Of a stretch of DNA of 64,000 bases, positions 9,412 through 18,966 are shown piece by piece; position 1 is the first letter of the stretch; every line of letters begins with the position of its first letter. This stretch comes from Nakamurella lactea DSM 19367 (GTDB lineage Bacteria > Actinomycetota > Actinomycetes > Mycobacteriales > Nakamurellaceae). The stretch lies in contig NZ_KE384550.1 of assembly GCF_000426645.1 (NCBI RefSeq), forward strand, positions 84,733 to 148,732, written 5' to 3'. The position numbers were made by a program, and so were the translations under genes. Under the pieces are notes generated by a model that saw only the letters and a program-made list of their open reading frames with translations, made no database searches and was not told where the DNA came from.

Positions 9412-10098
9412 TCAGCCGTCGACCGAATGCGGATCCGCATACTGGCGGATCCAGGCGTGCATGGCGATGCCGGCAGCCACGCCGGCATTGATCGAGCGGG
9501 TCGAACCGAACTGGGCGATCGAGACCGTGGCGGCTGCCGCCCGCTGCGCCGCCGGAGACAGCCCGTCGGACTCGGACCCGAAGAGCAGCAAACAGTTCCG
9601 TGGCAGCTCGGCCGTCTCCAGGGGCACCGATCCGTCGATGTTGTCGACGCCGACGATCACCAACTGGCGGTGCCGGGCGAACTCTGCCAGCGAGTCGATC
9701 GTGTCGTGGTGGTGCAGGTGCTGGTACCGGTCGGTGACCATGGCGCCCCGGCGATTCCAACGGCGCCGGCCGATGATGTGCACGGCCGCCACCGCGAACG
9801 CGTTGGCGGTGCGCACGATGGTGCCGATGTTGTAGTCGTAGCCCAGGTTCTCGATGCCGACGTGCAGCGGATGCCTCCGCAGATCCAGGTCGGCGACGAT
9901 CGCCTCCCGCCGCCAGTAGCGATAGCGGTCGACCACGTTGCGCCGATCGCCGTCGGCCAGCAGCTCCGGGTCGTAGCGCGGATCGGCCGGCGGCGGCCCG
10001 TCATGTTCGGCCGCCCACGGTCCGACCCCGACCGGCGCCCCGTGCACCCACTCGGTCGGGCCGGGTTCCACCGGCGCCGGGGGTTTCGGTTCGTCCAC
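9412..10098 (-). CDS. TrmH/SpoU-family RNA 2'-O-methyltransferase
   Basis: A 228-residue SPOUT-fold methyltransferase expected to 2'-O-methylate tRNA or rRNA with S-adenosylmethionine. The three SpoU motifs are visible: motif 1 around YNIGTIVRTANAF (about 111-123), motif 2 LLLFGSESDGLS (about 179-190) and motif 3 STRSINAGVAAGIAMHAW near the C terminus, the trefoil-knot cofactor loop. The N-terminal 60 residues are Pro-rich and probably disordered. The start is GTG at 10098. It lies 7 bp downstream of pyrE on the same strand, and an SDR-pyrE-SpoU operon is likely. The target nucleotide is not predictable. Confidence 0.88.
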   Translation of the reverse strand: MDEPKPPAPVEPGPTEWVHGAPVGVGPWAAEHDGPPPADPRYDPELLADGDRRNVVDRYRYWRREAIVADLDLRRHPLHVGIENLGYDYNIGTIVRTANAFAVAAVHIIGRRRWNRRGAMVTDRYQHLHHHDTIDSLAEFARHRQLVIVGVDNIDGSVPLETAELPRNCLLLFGSESDGLSPAAQRAAAATVSIAQFGSTRSINAGVAAGIAMHAWIRQYADPHSVDG

Positions 10099-10105
10099 GG
10101 CCGGC

Positions 10106-10723
10106 TCAGGCCAGCCCGAGGTCCGCCAGCTCCAGCAGGTAGCGGTATTGCAGACCCCTTGCCCTGATCGCCTCGGCCGCGCCGGTGGCCCGGTCGATCA
10201 CCGTTGCCACCCCGACCACCTCGGCGCCCGCCTCCTGCAGCGCATCGACGGCGGTGAGCACCGAACCGCCGGTGGTCGAGGTGTCCTCCACCGCCAGCAC
10301 CCGCCGGCCGGCCACCTCCGGGCCCTCGATCCGCTTGCCCATCCCGTGTGCCTTCGCCTCTTTGCGGACGACGAAGGCGTCGATCGGCCGGCCGGGCGCA
10401 TGCATCACCGCCATCGCCACCGGGTCGGCACCCAGGGTCAGCCCGCCGATCGCCTCGTAGTCCCAGTCGGCGGTCAACTGACGCATCAAGGTGCCGATCA
10501 GCGGGGCCGCGGCATGGTGCAGCATCGGCAGCCGCCCGTCGACGTAGTAGTCGGCCTCCAGCCCGGACGACAGCACCACCCGGCCGTGCACCACGGCAAG
10601 CTCGGCGACCAGGGCCGCGAGTTGCGCCTTGGCGGCCGCGTCCGGCTGCGGTGGCTGCCCGGGGGCGGACGGGCCGCCGACGACATCGGCGGCGGCGCGG
10701 TGGCTCTGCTGCTGGTTGGTCAC
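10106..10723 (-). CDS. pyrE: Orotate phosphoribosyltransferase
   Basis: A 205-residue enzyme of de novo pyrimidine synthesis that converts orotate and PRPP to orotidine 5'-phosphate. Diagnostic features are the N-terminal substrate segment VLSSGLEADYYVDGR, the VVRKEAKAHGMGKRIEG lysine loop and the PRPP-binding motif VLAVEDTSTTGGS. GTG at 10723 (GTGACCAACCAGCAG) was chosen because it gives normal OPRT length; an upstream in-frame extension of 92 codons reads as antisense-like noise. Neighbours are an SDR gene 32 bp upstream and a SpoU methyltransferase 7 bp downstream, all on the minus strand. Confidence 0.92.
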   Translation of the reverse strand: MTNQQQSHRAAADVVGGPSAPGQPPQPDAAAKAQLAALVAELAVVHGRVVLSSGLEADYYVDGRLPMLHHAAAPLIGTLMRQLTADWDYEAIGGLTLGADPVAMAVMHAPGRPIDAFVVRKEAKAHGMGKRIEGPEVAGRRVLAVEDTSTTGGSVLTAVDALQEAGAEVVGVATVIDRATGAAEAIRARGLQYRYLLELADLGLA

Positions 10724-10755
10724 AGGCTCAAGCCTATGCCGTCGGCTCGACCCGG

Positions 10756-11532
10756 TCAGGTCCGAGGATCGCGATCGACCCTGTTGGCCAACGCGCGCAC
10801 CAGCGACCGAGGGGCGAGCTTGGCTGCGGCCGCGATGGTCCGGTACAGCGAGCCCGGAATGGACAGCGGCCGGTTGGCCCGCAGGTCGGCCAGCGAGGTG
10901 GCGACCAGTTCGTCGGCGTCGACGTACATCCAGTTCTTCTTGGTGCTCATGTCGATCCCGGCCCGCTGGTGGAATTCGGTCCGGACGAAACCGGGGCACA
11001 GCGCCTGGACCCGGACGCCGGACCCCTTGCAGGCCACCGCGAGCCCCTCGCTGAAGGCGATCACCCAGGCCTTGGACGCCGAGTAGGTCGAACCGCGGCC
11101 GGGCAGCATCCCGGCGATCGAGGCGACGTTGATGACGCCCCCGCGGCGGCGCTGCGTCATCCCGGGCAGCGCGGCGTGCGTCAGCAGCAGTACCGCGGTG
11201 ACGTTGAGCTCCAGCTGGTCGATGATCTCCTCGCGAGTGGTCTGCAGGAACCCCTTTCCGACCGCCTTGCCGGCGTTGTTCACCAGCAGATCGACCGGCG
11301 ACGCGCTGTCCCGCAGGCGATCGGCCACCTGGTCCAGCTCGGCGGGCCGGGTGAGATCCGCCGGGATCACTTCGACATCAGGCGCACCACGGGTGATCAA
11401 CAACGCCCGTTGCTGCCCCAACCGCTCGGCGTCCCTGGCGACCAGCACCAGGTGATATCCGTCGGCGGCCAGCCGGCGGCCGAAGGCCGCACCGATCCCA
11501 GAGGTGGCGCCGGTGACGAGTGCGGTGGGCAT
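10756..11532 (-). CDS. Short-chain dehydrogenase/reductase
   Basis: A 258-residue classical SDR oxidoreductase. It shows the Rossmann motif TGATSGIGAAFG near the N terminus, NNAGKAVGKG (NNAG motif) in the middle, and the catalytic Ser with the YSASKAW (YxxxK) pair. The C-terminal part resembles the DltE/YqjQ-like group of general oxidoreductases. The ATG at 11532 is preferred; a TTG two codons upstream is the only alternative. The substrate is unknown. It is the likely first gene of an operon with pyrE and the SpoU methyltransferase, and divergent from the aquaporin gene. Confidence 0.88.
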   Translation of the reverse strand: MPTALVTGATSGIGAAFGRRLAADGYHLVLVARDAERLGQQRALLITRGAPDVEVIPADLTRPAELDQVADRLRDSASPVDLLVNNAGKAVGKGFLQTTREEIIDQLELNVTAVLLLTHAALPGMTQRRRGGVINVASIAGMLPGRGSTYSASKAWVIAFSEGLAVACKGSGVRVQALCPGFVRTEFHQRAGIDMSTKKNWMYVDADELVATSLADLRANRPLSIPGSLYRTIAAAAKLAPRSLVRALANRVDRDPRT

Positions 11533-11659
11533 GAACAAAAACTACCCGCTGGTAGCGGGTGTCGCCGCCGCGCGCGTACTTCGTTGACGCGTTACCGTTT
11601 TGCCAGGTTCGAAGTTCGCAACGACAAGATTGCTGTCCGACGACGCGGAGGTCACCCGA

Positions 11660-12424
11660 ATGAACTCGCCCACCACCGCCCAGCGGCTGGCCGCCGAAGC
11701 CCTCGGCACCTTCGTGCTGGTCTTCGGCGGCTGCGGCGCCGCCGTGCTGGCCGCCAACTTCCCCGGGGGTGACGACAAGACCAACCCCCTCGGCATCGGT
11801 TTCCTCGGCGTGGCACTGGCTTTCGGCCTCACCGTGTTGGTGATGGCCTACGCGGTCGGCCACATCTCCGGCGGTCATTTCAATCCGGCGGTGACGCTGG
11901 GCGCCGCCGCCGCCGGCCGGCTGCCATGGAAGGACACCATCGGCTACATCATCACCCAGGTGGTGGCGGCGATCGCCGCCGCCGGGGTGTTGTACGCGAT
12001 CGCCTCCGGACGCGATGGGTTCAACACCGACGGGCCGAACGCGTTCGCCACCAACGGCTTCGGCGACAACTCCCCCGGCGGCTACCCGCTACTGTCGGCG
12101 CTACTGGTCGAGGTGGTGCTGACCGCGATCTTCCTGTTCGTCATCCTGGGCACCACCGACAGTCGAGCCCCGAAGGGCTTCGCGCCGCTGGCTATCGGCC
12201 TGTCGCTGACGCTGATCCATCTGGTCGCCATCCCGGTGACGAACACCTCGGTGAACCCGGCGCGGTCGATCGGTCCCGCCGTGTTCGTCGGCGGGACCAG
12301 CCTCGCTCAGATCTGGCTGTTCATCCTGGCGCCGATCGCCGGCGCACTGATCGCCGGGTTCACCTACCGAGCGCTGCTCGGCGAAGGCCCGGTGAACTCG
12401 TTCGAGGCAGCCGACACGATCTGA
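11660..12424 (+). CDS. aqpZ: Aquaporin Z-type MIP channel
   Basis: A 254-residue six-helix major-intrinsic-protein channel. Both half-helix NPA boxes are present ([10 protein letters not shown] and [12 protein letters not shown]). The second NPA is followed by the Arg-Ser of the selectivity filter, as in water-selective AqpZ rather than GlpF-type glycerol channels. ATG at 11660 has GGAGG about 8 bases upstream. The protein starts with the conserved [18 protein letters not shown] helix. The 3' end overlaps the convergent clpB gene by about 60 bp. Confidence 0.9.
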   Translation: MNSPTTAQRLAAEALGTFVLVFGGCGAAVLAANFPGGDDKTNPLGIGFLGVALAFGLTVLVMAYAVGHISGGHFNPAVTLGAAAAGRLPWKDTIGYIITQVVAAIAAAGVLYAIASGRDGFNTDGPNAFATNGFGDNSPGGYPLLSALLVEVVLTAIFLFVILGTTDSRAPKGFAPLAIGLSLTLIHLVAIPVTNTSVNPARSIGPAVFVGGTSLAQIWLFILAPIAGALIAGFTYRALLGEGPVNSFEAADTI

Positions 12425-15018
12425 CGGGCCGGGACGACCGTCAGCGAATCGGTCGCCTCGTTCACGTCCACCAGCACGGTGTCGCCGTCGGTGATCTCGC
12501 CGGCCAGCAACGCCTTCGCCAACCGGTCACCGATCGCGGACTGGATCAGCCGGCGCAGCGGCCTGGCTCCGTACAGCGGGTCGAACCCACCGAGCGCCAG
12601 CCATTCCCGGGCGCCGTCGGTCACCTCCAGGGTGAGCCGGCGACCGGCCAGCCGCCGGTCAAGCGCCTTGATCTGGATGTCGACGATCGAACCCAGCTCG
12701 TCCACCCCGAGCGAATGGAAGAACACGACGTCGTCCAGCCGGTTCAGGAACTCCGGCTTGAATGCGCTGCGTACCACCGTCATCACCGCGTCCTTGCGCT
12801 GCTCCTCGGTCAACGCCTGATCGGTGAGGGCGATCGATCCCAGGTTGCTGGTGAGGATCAGCAAGGTATTGCGGAAGTCGACGGTGCGGCCCTGACCGTC
12901 GGTCAGCCGACCGTCGTCGAGCACCTGCAGCAGGATGTCGAAGGCGTCGGGATGCGCCTTCTCCACCTCGTCCAGCAGAATCACGCTGTAGGGCCGGCGG
13001 CGGACCGCCTCGGTGAGCTGCCCGCCCTCCTCGTATCCGACGTAGCCGGGAGGGGCACCGACCAGCCGGGCCACCGAGTGCTTCTCGCCGTACTCGCTCA
13101 TGTCGATCCGGACCATCGCCCGCGGATCGTCGAACATGAAGTCGGCCAATGCCTTTGCCAGCTCCGTCTTGCCGACGCCGGTCGGTCCGAGGAACAGGAA
13201 CGAGCCGATCGGCCGATCCGGGTCGGCAATGCCGGCCCGCGAGCGCCGCACCGCGTCCGAAACCGCGGTCACCGCCTCCCGCTGTCCGACCACCCGCTTG
13301 CCGAGCTCCTCCTCCATCCGCAGCAGCTTCGCGGTCTCGCCCTCCATCATCCGACCGGCCGGAATCCCGGTCCAGGCGGAGACAACAGTGGCGATGTCGT
13401 CGGGCGTGACCTCCTCGCTGACCATCGGCGCCTCGGCGGTCAGCTTCTGCTCGACCTTGGACGCCTCGGTCAGTTCCCTTTCGGCGGCAGGAATCTCGCC
13501 GTACAGCAGTTCTGACGCACGGCCCAGATCACCGTCCCGCTGGGCCCGCTCGGCCTGCGACCGCAGCTCGTCGAGCTTCTTCTTGAGCTCGCCGACCCGG
13601 TTCAGCCCGGACTTCTCCTGTTCCCAGCGCGCGGTCATCGCCGCCAGCTGTTCAGACTTGTCGGCCAGGTCGCTCTTGAGCCGGCGCAGCCGGTCAACCG
13701 ACGCGGCGTCGGATTCCTTGGCCAGCGCGAGCTCTTCCATCTTCAGTCGGTCGACGGCCCGGCTCAGTTCGTCCACCTCGACCGGCTTGGAGTCGATCTC
13801 CATCCGCAGCCTGGACGCCGCCTCGTCGACCAGGTCGATCGCCTTGTCCGGCAGGAACCGGTTGGTGATGTACCGATCCGACAGGGTGGCGGCGGCCACC
13901 AGGGCCGAGTCGGCGATTCGCACGCCGTGGTGGGCCTCGTAGCGCTCCTTGATGCCGCGCAGGATCGCGACGGTGTCCTCCACCGAGGGCTCGCCGACGT
14001 AGACCTGTTGGAACCGCCGCTCCAGCGCTGGATCCTTCTCGATGTGTTCGCGGTACTCGTCAAGGGTGGTCGCACCGACCATCCGCAGTTCGCCGCGGGC
14101 CAGCATCGGCTTGAGCATGTTGCTGGCGTCCATCGCGCCCTCGCCGGTGGCGCCGGCGCCGACCACCGTGTGCAGCTCGTCGATGAAGGTGACGACCTGG
14201 CCGTCGGAGTTCTTGATCTCCTCCAACACGGCCTTCAGCCGTTCCTCGAACTCGCCGCGGTATTTCGCCCCGGCCACCATGGCACCCAGGTCGAGCGCGA
14301 TCAACCGCTTACCGCGCAACGACTCCGGCACGTCGCCGTCAACGATCCGCTGGGCCAGACCCTCCACGACGGCGGTCTTGCCGACGCCGGGTTCACCGAT
14401 CAGCACCGGGTTGTTCTTGGTGCGTCGGGACAACACCTGGACCACTCGCCGGATCTCCGAGTCCCGGCCGATCACCGGATCGATCTTGCCGTCCCGTGCC
14501 CGATCGGTCAGGTCGACGCCGTACTTCTCCAGCGCCTGGTAGCTGCCCTCGGGGTCGGGTGTCGTCACCTTGCGATCGCCGCCGCGGACCACCGGGAACG
14601 CCTCGACCAGCGCATCGGACGAGGCACCGTGGGTGATCAGCAGATCCCCGACATCGGTCCCCTTGCGGGCCAGTGCGGCCAGCAGGTGCTCGGTCGAGAT
14701 GTATTCGTCGCCACTGCTGCCCATGATCTGCTCGGCCCCGGTCAGCACGTTGGCCAGCTCCCGGCTGACCTGCGGCTGCGCAATGGTCGATCCCTGCACC
14801 GACGGCAGCCGGGACAGGATCGTCTTCAGCTGGTTGGACACGGCGATCGGGTCGGCACCGACCGCCCGCAGCAGGCCCGGCGCGGTCGATCCTTCGGTGG
14901 ACAACAGGCCGAGCAGCAAATGCGCGGGCTCGACGGTCGCGTTTCCGGCGCTGGTGGCGGCCTGGATGGCGGCCGCCAGCGCCTCGCGGCTGCGGGTGGT
15001 CAATCGCTCGGTGTTCAT
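12364..15018 (-). CDS. clpB: ClpB disaggregase
   Basis: An 884-residue Hsp100 ATPase that resolubilises protein aggregates with DnaK/DnaJ/GrpE, all encoded elsewhere in this window. Order: N-terminal Clp_N repeats ([14 protein letters not shown] to about 150), AAA1 with Walker A GEPGVGKT, the coiled-coil middle domain ([16 protein letters not shown] region) and AAA2 with Walker A GPTGVGKT and Walker [12 protein letters not shown]. The C-terminal D2-small domain follows. ATG at 15018 gives the conserved ClpB N terminus; 33 further in-frame codons upstream run through the HAIR operator and are not coding. The C terminus extends into the convergent aquaporin gene. Confidence 0.95.
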   Translation of the reverse strand: MNTERLTTRSREALAAAIQAATSAGNATVEPAHLLLGLLSTEGSTAPGLLRAVGADPIAVSNQLKTILSRLPSVQGSTIAQPQVSRELANVLTGAEQIMGSSGDEYISTEHLLAALARKGTDVGDLLITHGASSDALVEAFPVVRGGDRKVTTPDPEGSYQALEKYGVDLTDRARDGKIDPVIGRDSEIRRVVQVLSRRTKNNPVLIGEPGVGKTAVVEGLAQRIVDGDVPESLRGKRLIALDLGAMVAGAKYRGEFEERLKAVLEEIKNSDGQVVTFIDELHTVVGAGATGEGAMDASNMLKPMLARGELRMVGATTLDEYREHIEKDPALERRFQQVYVGEPSVEDTVAILRGIKERYEAHHGVRIADSALVAAATLSDRYITNRFLPDKAIDLVDEAASRLRMEIDSKPVEVDELSRAVDRLKMEELALAKESDAASVDRLRRLKSDLADKSEQLAAMTARWEQEKSGLNRVGELKKKLDELRSQAERAQRDGDLGRASELLYGEIPAAERELTEASKVEQKLTAEAPMVSEEVTPDDIATVVSAWTGIPAGRMMEGETAKLLRMEEELGKRVVGQREAVTAVSDAVRRSRAGIADPDRPIGSFLFLGPTGVGKTELAKALADFMFDDPRAMVRIDMSEYGEKHSVARLVGAPPGYVGYEEGGQLTEAVRRRPYSVILLDEVEKAHPDAFDILLQVLDDGRLTDGQGRTVDFRNTLLILTSNLGSIALTDQALTEEQRKDAVMTVVRSAFKPEFLNRLDDVVFFHSLGVDELGSIVDIQIKALDRRLAGRRLTLEVTDGAREWLALGGFDPLYGARPLRRLIQSAIGDRLAKALLAGEITDGDTVLVDVNEATDSLTVVPARQIVSAASNEFTGPSPSSAR

Positions 15019-15094
15019 AGTGCTCAGTGTTCCCCAATGTTGGTCCGTGTTGCCGAACGGAGCCCGCGGAATCGCGGCTCCACTCTGTACAACG

Positions 15095-15129
15095 CCACAG
15101 AGTTGAGTCTGTTCCACTCAACTCTGTGG
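15095..15129. promoter_or_regulatory. HAIR element (HspR operator) of clpB
   Basis: A perfect 14-bp inverted repeat (ccacagagttgagt and actcaactctgtgg) separated by 7 bases. Its core is GTTGAGT, a 7-nt spacer, then ACTCAAC, one base per arm from the HAIR consensus CTTGAGT-N7-ACTCAAG bound by HspR. It lies about 77 bp upstream of the clpB ATG. HspR itself is encoded at 37877-38317, so ClpB is expected to be HspR-repressed and heat-induced. Confidence 0.85.
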
Positions 15130-15139
15130 CACCGGTGCC

Positions 15140-15195
15140 GGCCAACGCCAGCCGGCCAACGTCAGCCGACCAACGTCACCCGCCCAACGTCATCC
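15140..15195. repeat. 14-nt tandem repeat, four copies
   Basis: Four head-to-tail 14-nt units, two of which are ggccaacgccagcc and ggccaacgtcagcc; the last two are more diverged. They sit directly downstream of the HAIR palindrome, between it and the stop of the lipoprotein gene. No coding role is seen. Confidence 0.7.
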
Positions 15196-15224
15196 GGGCG
15201 GTCGAGCCCGGCCGGGTCTGACCG

Positions 15225-15971
15225 TTACTTCACGCTCTTGACCTCGCCACCGATCTTGGCCTGGATCCCCTTCGCGATGTCCTCGGGAGCGTCCTCACCG
15301 GACTTCGACCCCAGGGCGAACCAACCATCGCCCTCGACGTAGTAGAGCGCGCCGGTGCGGTCCAACGAGTCGCCGAACGCCTGGACCAGCGTCGACACTC
15401 CGCTGGGGTCCTTGGTCGAGGCCAGCAGGTACTCGACTCCGTCGACCTTGCACTGGGCGACGGCGATTGCGCCGGCCTTCGCCCCCGGCGTACCCGGCTT
15501 GGCCGCCCTCGCTTCCGGATCGGTGCAGCCGAGTTGCTTGGCCAGGGTGAGCAGACCGGCGACGGCACCGGCGGCCGCCGGGTCGGTGGCAGCCGCGGTG
15601 TCCGAGGACCCCTCCGGACCTGAGGATTCCGCGTCCGACGACGCGGCCGACGCCGCTGCCGAGTCCGATTCCGAAGTACCGTCGGACGATTGACCGGCGT
15701 CCGAGGATTCCGACCCGTCGGAATCCGACGACGCGTCACCGGATCCGGCCGAATCGGACCCGGATGCGTCGGTGCCACCACTGGCGTCCGCGCTGTCCGA
15801 GCCGGCCGACGACATGTCCGAAGTTCCGCCCGCGGCGTCGCTGGTCACGGCCGGGGCCGATGCGCCGGCCGAGGTCGAGCCTCCGCTGTCGTCAGCGGAG
15901 CAGCCGGCAAGGGCCAGCGCGGCGGCGGCCGTGGCGGCGGTCAACAAGCGGCGGATATTCGGAGAATTCAT
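15225..15971 (-). CDS. Ser/Asp-rich lipoprotein, hypothetical
   Basis: A 248-residue predicted lipoprotein. A signal peptide ends in a clear lipobox LALAGC with the lipidated Cys at about 23. About 110 residues of Ser/Asp/Gly/Ala low complexity follow, a flexible wall-spanning linker. The C-terminal globular part of about 110 residues has two conserved-looking cysteines (QLGCTDPEA and VAQCKVDG) that could form a disulfide. ATG at 15971 has a good AGGAAGG site. No catalytic motif is visible and the function is unknown. It is separated from clpB by the HAIR and tandem-repeat region and is divergent from the GH25 gene. Confidence 0.75.
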   Translation of the reverse strand: MNSPNIRRLLTAATAAAALALAGCSADDSGGSTSAGASAPAVTSDAAGGTSDMSSAGSDSADASGGTDASGSDSAGSGDASSDSDGSESSDAGQSSDGTSESDSAAASAASSDAESSGPEGSSDTAAATDPAAAGAVAGLLTLAKQLGCTDPEARAAKPGTPGAKAGAIAVAQCKVDGVEYLLASTKDPSGVSTLVQAFGDSLDRTGALYYVEGDGWFALGSKSGEDAPEDIAKGIQAKIGGEVKSVK

Positions 15972-16417
15972 GAGCAGTCCTTCCTGCGGATTCTTGTCGG
16001 TGTCGTGTCGCTCATCCGGTCGGGACCTTACGTGCGGGGCAGCGCGGTGGCAGCGACACTGCCCGAAACACCGGGAATTGTCGGCAAGTTCACCCGTCGG
16101 TGGTCGACCGGGCCACCGGTCCCCGAATCACTCGTTCTGGCTAGGAGTGCGACCAGATGGTGGGGGTAGCCGGATGGGTAGTTGGCCCTGAGTGGAGGAC
16201 ACTCGGCCCAACCTCCGGCCAGACTCCGCGACGGCCGGACCGGCGTCGATCGACATCCACACAGCGTCACCATCGCGCACCGATCTGCGGTCGCGCCACC
16301 GTCCGCGCGCCCTTAGCGTCCGCTGCGACGGCCGAGCAGTCCGCCCGGCCGGGTCGCAGCAGGCCTCGGTCGGGGCCGCGATCCTACGGTTCTGCAACCG
16401 AAGGGATACCCAGCGGA
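15972..16417. other. Intergenic region, divergent promoters expected
   Basis: A 446-bp gap between the divergent lipoprotein and GH25 lysozyme genes. Promoters for both must lie here, but I find no convincing -35/-10 pair, operator, terminator or RNA gene. Short open frames on both strands look like GC-driven noise. Confidence 0.5.
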
Positions 16418-17254
16418 ATGAGGAACATGCGTTGGACGGCACGGGCTCTGCTCGCAGCCGCTATCACCGTGACCGTGGCCGTGAGCCCGGTGCAGGCCGC
16501 ACCGGTGGCGGCGCCGCCGGCGCCTGATCCGGCGGCCCGGCAGCTCGAACCCGGACAGGCGTACCTGGGCTGGGACAGCCGGCCCACCGCGGCAGCGACC
16601 GCGGATCCGCGGTCGTCGGTCGTGGCGCCGGCGGCGTCGGTCGTGTACGGCATCGATGTTTCCGGCTGGCAGGGGAACGTGAACTGGGCCAGCTGGTGGA
16701 ACGCCGGATTCCGGTTCGCCTACGTCAAGGCCACCGAAGGCACCGGCTACACCAACACCTACTTCACCCAGCAGTACAACGGTTCGTACAACCAGGGATT
16801 CATTCGCGGTTCGTACCATTTCGCCTTGCCGAACAAGTCCTCCGGAGCGACCCAGGCCGACTACTTCGTGAACCACGGCGGCGGCTGGTCGAGGGACGGC
16901 AAGACCCTGCCGGGTGTGCTGGACATCGAGTTCAACCCCTACGGCGCCACCTGCTACGGCCTGAGTCAGGCGTCGATGCGGTCCTGGATCTCCAGCTTCA
17001 CCTCGCGCTACAAGTCACGCACCGGACGGGATGCCGTCATCTACACCAACACCAGCTGGTGGAAGTCCTGCACTGGTAACTCCGGCGCATTCGGTTCCAC
17101 CAACCCGCTGTGGGTGGCGAACTACGCGACCTCGACGCCGCCGCTGCCCGCCGGCTGGGGCTACTACACGTTCCACCAGTACACCTCGTCGCCGCTGGAC
17201 AAGGACAAGTTCAATGGCAGCTCCGCTCGACTGAAGGCGCTCGCCCTCGGCTGA
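16418..17254 (+). CDS. Secreted GH25 lysozyme
   Basis: A 278-residue exported glycoside hydrolase family 25 muramidase that cleaves the MurNAc-GlcNAc bond of peptidoglycan. It has a Sec-type signal peptide (RWTARALLAAAITVTVAVSPVQA). An Ala/Pro-rich spacer to about residue 75 precedes the GH25 domain. The domain opens with GIDVSGWQGNVNW (catalytic-site Asp), contains YVKATEGTGYTN and RGSYHFALP, and carries the acid/base pair in LDIEFN (DxE). The end segment WGYYTFHQYTSS is also typical. Start choice is between ATG 16418 and ATG 16427, both in frame; the former is kept. It could serve in cell-wall turnover or lysis of competitors. Confidence 0.9.
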   Translation: MRNMRWTARALLAAAITVTVAVSPVQAAPVAAPPAPDPAARQLEPGQAYLGWDSRPTAAATADPRSSVVAPAASVVYGIDVSGWQGNVNWASWWNAGFRFAYVKATEGTGYTNTYFTQQYNGSYNQGFIRGSYHFALPNKSSGATQADYFVNHGGGWSRDGKTLPGVLDIEFNPYGATCYGLSQASMRSWISSFTSRYKSRTGRDAVIYTNTSWWKSCTGNSGAFGSTNPLWVANYATSTPPLPAGWGYYTFHQYTSSPLDKDKFNGSSARLKALALG

Positions 17255-17280
17255 CCGGTTGACCGGTTGACCGGTTGACC
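17252..17280. repeat. 8-nt tandem repeat starting at a stop codon
   Basis: Three full copies plus a partial copy of tgaccggt beginning exactly at the TGA stop of the GH25 gene. Because 8 is not a multiple of 3, the array supplies TGA codons in all three forward frames. Probably slippage-derived. Confidence 0.75.
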
Positions 17281-17537
17281 AAGCGGACGACAATCGAACG
17301 TAGGCACGATCACCGCGGGTTCGGATCGCAGCGAGCACCGGCCGAACAGCGGCGAACAAGTGAACACAGAGCTGGCGCGCCGACCCCTCACCGGCACGCC
17401 GGAAGAAGGTGATCGCCTGGCGAGGCGGCTCGACCGGTGCGTCGAACCCTTTGTCGGGCGGTCACTTTCACCGTCGGTGCGGGCGTAGCCGACCTGCGGT
17501 CCGCCTCGCCGCTGCCCCGCTCCCTAGACTTCATCGG

Positions 17538-18788
17538 ATGACGACGACTCCCGATGTGATCGATGCGCTGGCCAGGATCTCCGCCGGCCAGAAGTTGGAC
17601 GAGATCCGCAGCCACCGGCCGGAGGCCAGGGCCAATGCGCAGGCCAGTTATCTGGCGTTGTTCGACGCCGCACCGACAACCGGGATGACGATTGCCGAGC
17701 GCTGGTCGGTCGCCGTTTTCGTGGCGCTGCTGCATCGCGACGCGGTGGCCGCGGAGCACTATCGCAGCGCGTTCACCGCAGCCGCACCGGCGGATGCGAC
17801 AGCACTGCTGACGGCGGTCGTCGATGCCGCCGCGCAGGGCGCTGCCACCGGCCCGTTCGGCCACTATCAGGCGTCACCGCTGCAGGCCGAGAACACCGAC
17901 GGGGTGCGGTTCAGCGTGTCTGCGACCGGACGGGCAGCCGTCGGCGATCAGCTGGCGGCCGCCCTGGAGCACGCCCACCTGCTGGTCTTCCGCCCCAGGG
18001 AGGCCGGCGAAGACCGGTTACGAGCCTTGGCCGACGCGGGCTGGTCCACCGACGCGATCGTCACCCTCTCGCAGCTGGTTTCGTTCCTGACCTTCCAGCT
18101 CCGGGTGGTGCACGGCCTGCGTATCCTCGGTTCCGCGGACCGGCCGGACACCGATTCCGCGGGGCTCGCTCCCGTCACCCCCGGCGCTGCCGACGCCGGC
18201 TCGTCGACCGACGACGAGATCCCCGATCGATTCACCCAGGACGAACTCGGGTGGAGTCCTTGGCTACCGCCCCTGCCGGCCGGCCGGCTCACCGAGCGGC
18301 ACTGGGCCGGCCTGGTCGACCGGTCGCGGGCGAACAGCCCGTACTTCATGCTGCTCGCCCGCGACCCGGACATCCTGGGCGCCAGGACCAGGACCGACAA
18401 GGACATCTTCTACAACACGGCCGACGGCCTGCCGCGCGCGGACCGGGAGCTCGCGGCCGCGGCCACCAGCCGGTTCAACGGCTGCATCTTCTGCGCCTCG
18501 GTGCATTCCCGGTTCGCCAGCCACCATTCGCGTCGCGAGGCCGATGTGCAGCGGCTGCTGGACGATGGAGTGACGGCCGATCTCGGCGAGCGCTGGAACG
18601 CGATCGTCGCGGCATCGGTCGCCATGGCGCGCACGCCGGTCGCGTTCGGCGACGGGCAACTGGACGCACTGCGGGCCGCCGGTCTGGACGACGCCGAGAT
18701 CGTCGACGTGATCAACGGTGCAGCATTCTTCAACTGGGCCAACAGGTTGATGCTGAGCCTTGGCCACCCGACTCGCCCTACCGGCTGA
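17538..18788 (+). CDS. Fused CMD/AhpD-like two-domain protein
   Basis: A 416-residue protein with two tandem carboxymuconolactone-decarboxylase/AhpD-like domains. Residues 1-190 (opening PDVIDALARISAG) resemble the CMD Avi_7170-like group and have no CxxC. Residues 225-416 (opening FTQDELGWSPWLPPLPAG) resemble the peroxidase-related Avi_7169-like group, with the redox pair NGCIFCASVH and a downstream His. An Asp/Ser/Pro-rich linker joins them. In many genomes these are two adjacent genes; here they are fused. A peroxidase or disulfide-reductase role is family knowledge, and the in vivo substrate is unknown. ATG at 17538 starts the first domain. Confidence 0.8.
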   Translation: MTTTPDVIDALARISAGQKLDEIRSHRPEARANAQASYLALFDAAPTTGMTIAERWSVAVFVALLHRDAVAAEHYRSAFTAAAPADATALLTAVVDAAAQGAATGPFGHYQASPLQAENTDGVRFSVSATGRAAVGDQLAAALEHAHLLVFRPREAGEDRLRALADAGWSTDAIVTLSQLVSFLTFQLRVVHGLRILGSADRPDTDSAGLAPVTPGAADAGSSTDDEIPDRFTQDELGWSPWLPPLPAGRLTERHWAGLVDRSRANSPYFMLLARDPDILGARTRTDKDIFYNTADGLPRADRELAAAATSRFNGCIFCASVHSRFASHHSRREADVQRLLDDGVTADLGERWNAIVAASVAMARTPVAFGDGQLDALRAAGLDDAEIVDVINGAAFFNWANRLMLSLGHPTRPTG

Positions 18789-18966
18789 CGCACTTGTCCG
18801 ATCGTCCACCCGAGCAGGATCGTCGGCCGGGCTTGCTGACACCCGCCGAGTGATCTAGCCTTTGCTCAGGAACGTGAGTCTTTGTTCATGTATGTGAACT
18901 GCTCCGGCTCGGATGGTGCTTCCAGGTACATCGGATCTGACGATCCGGATCGGAAAGGTTACCCAC

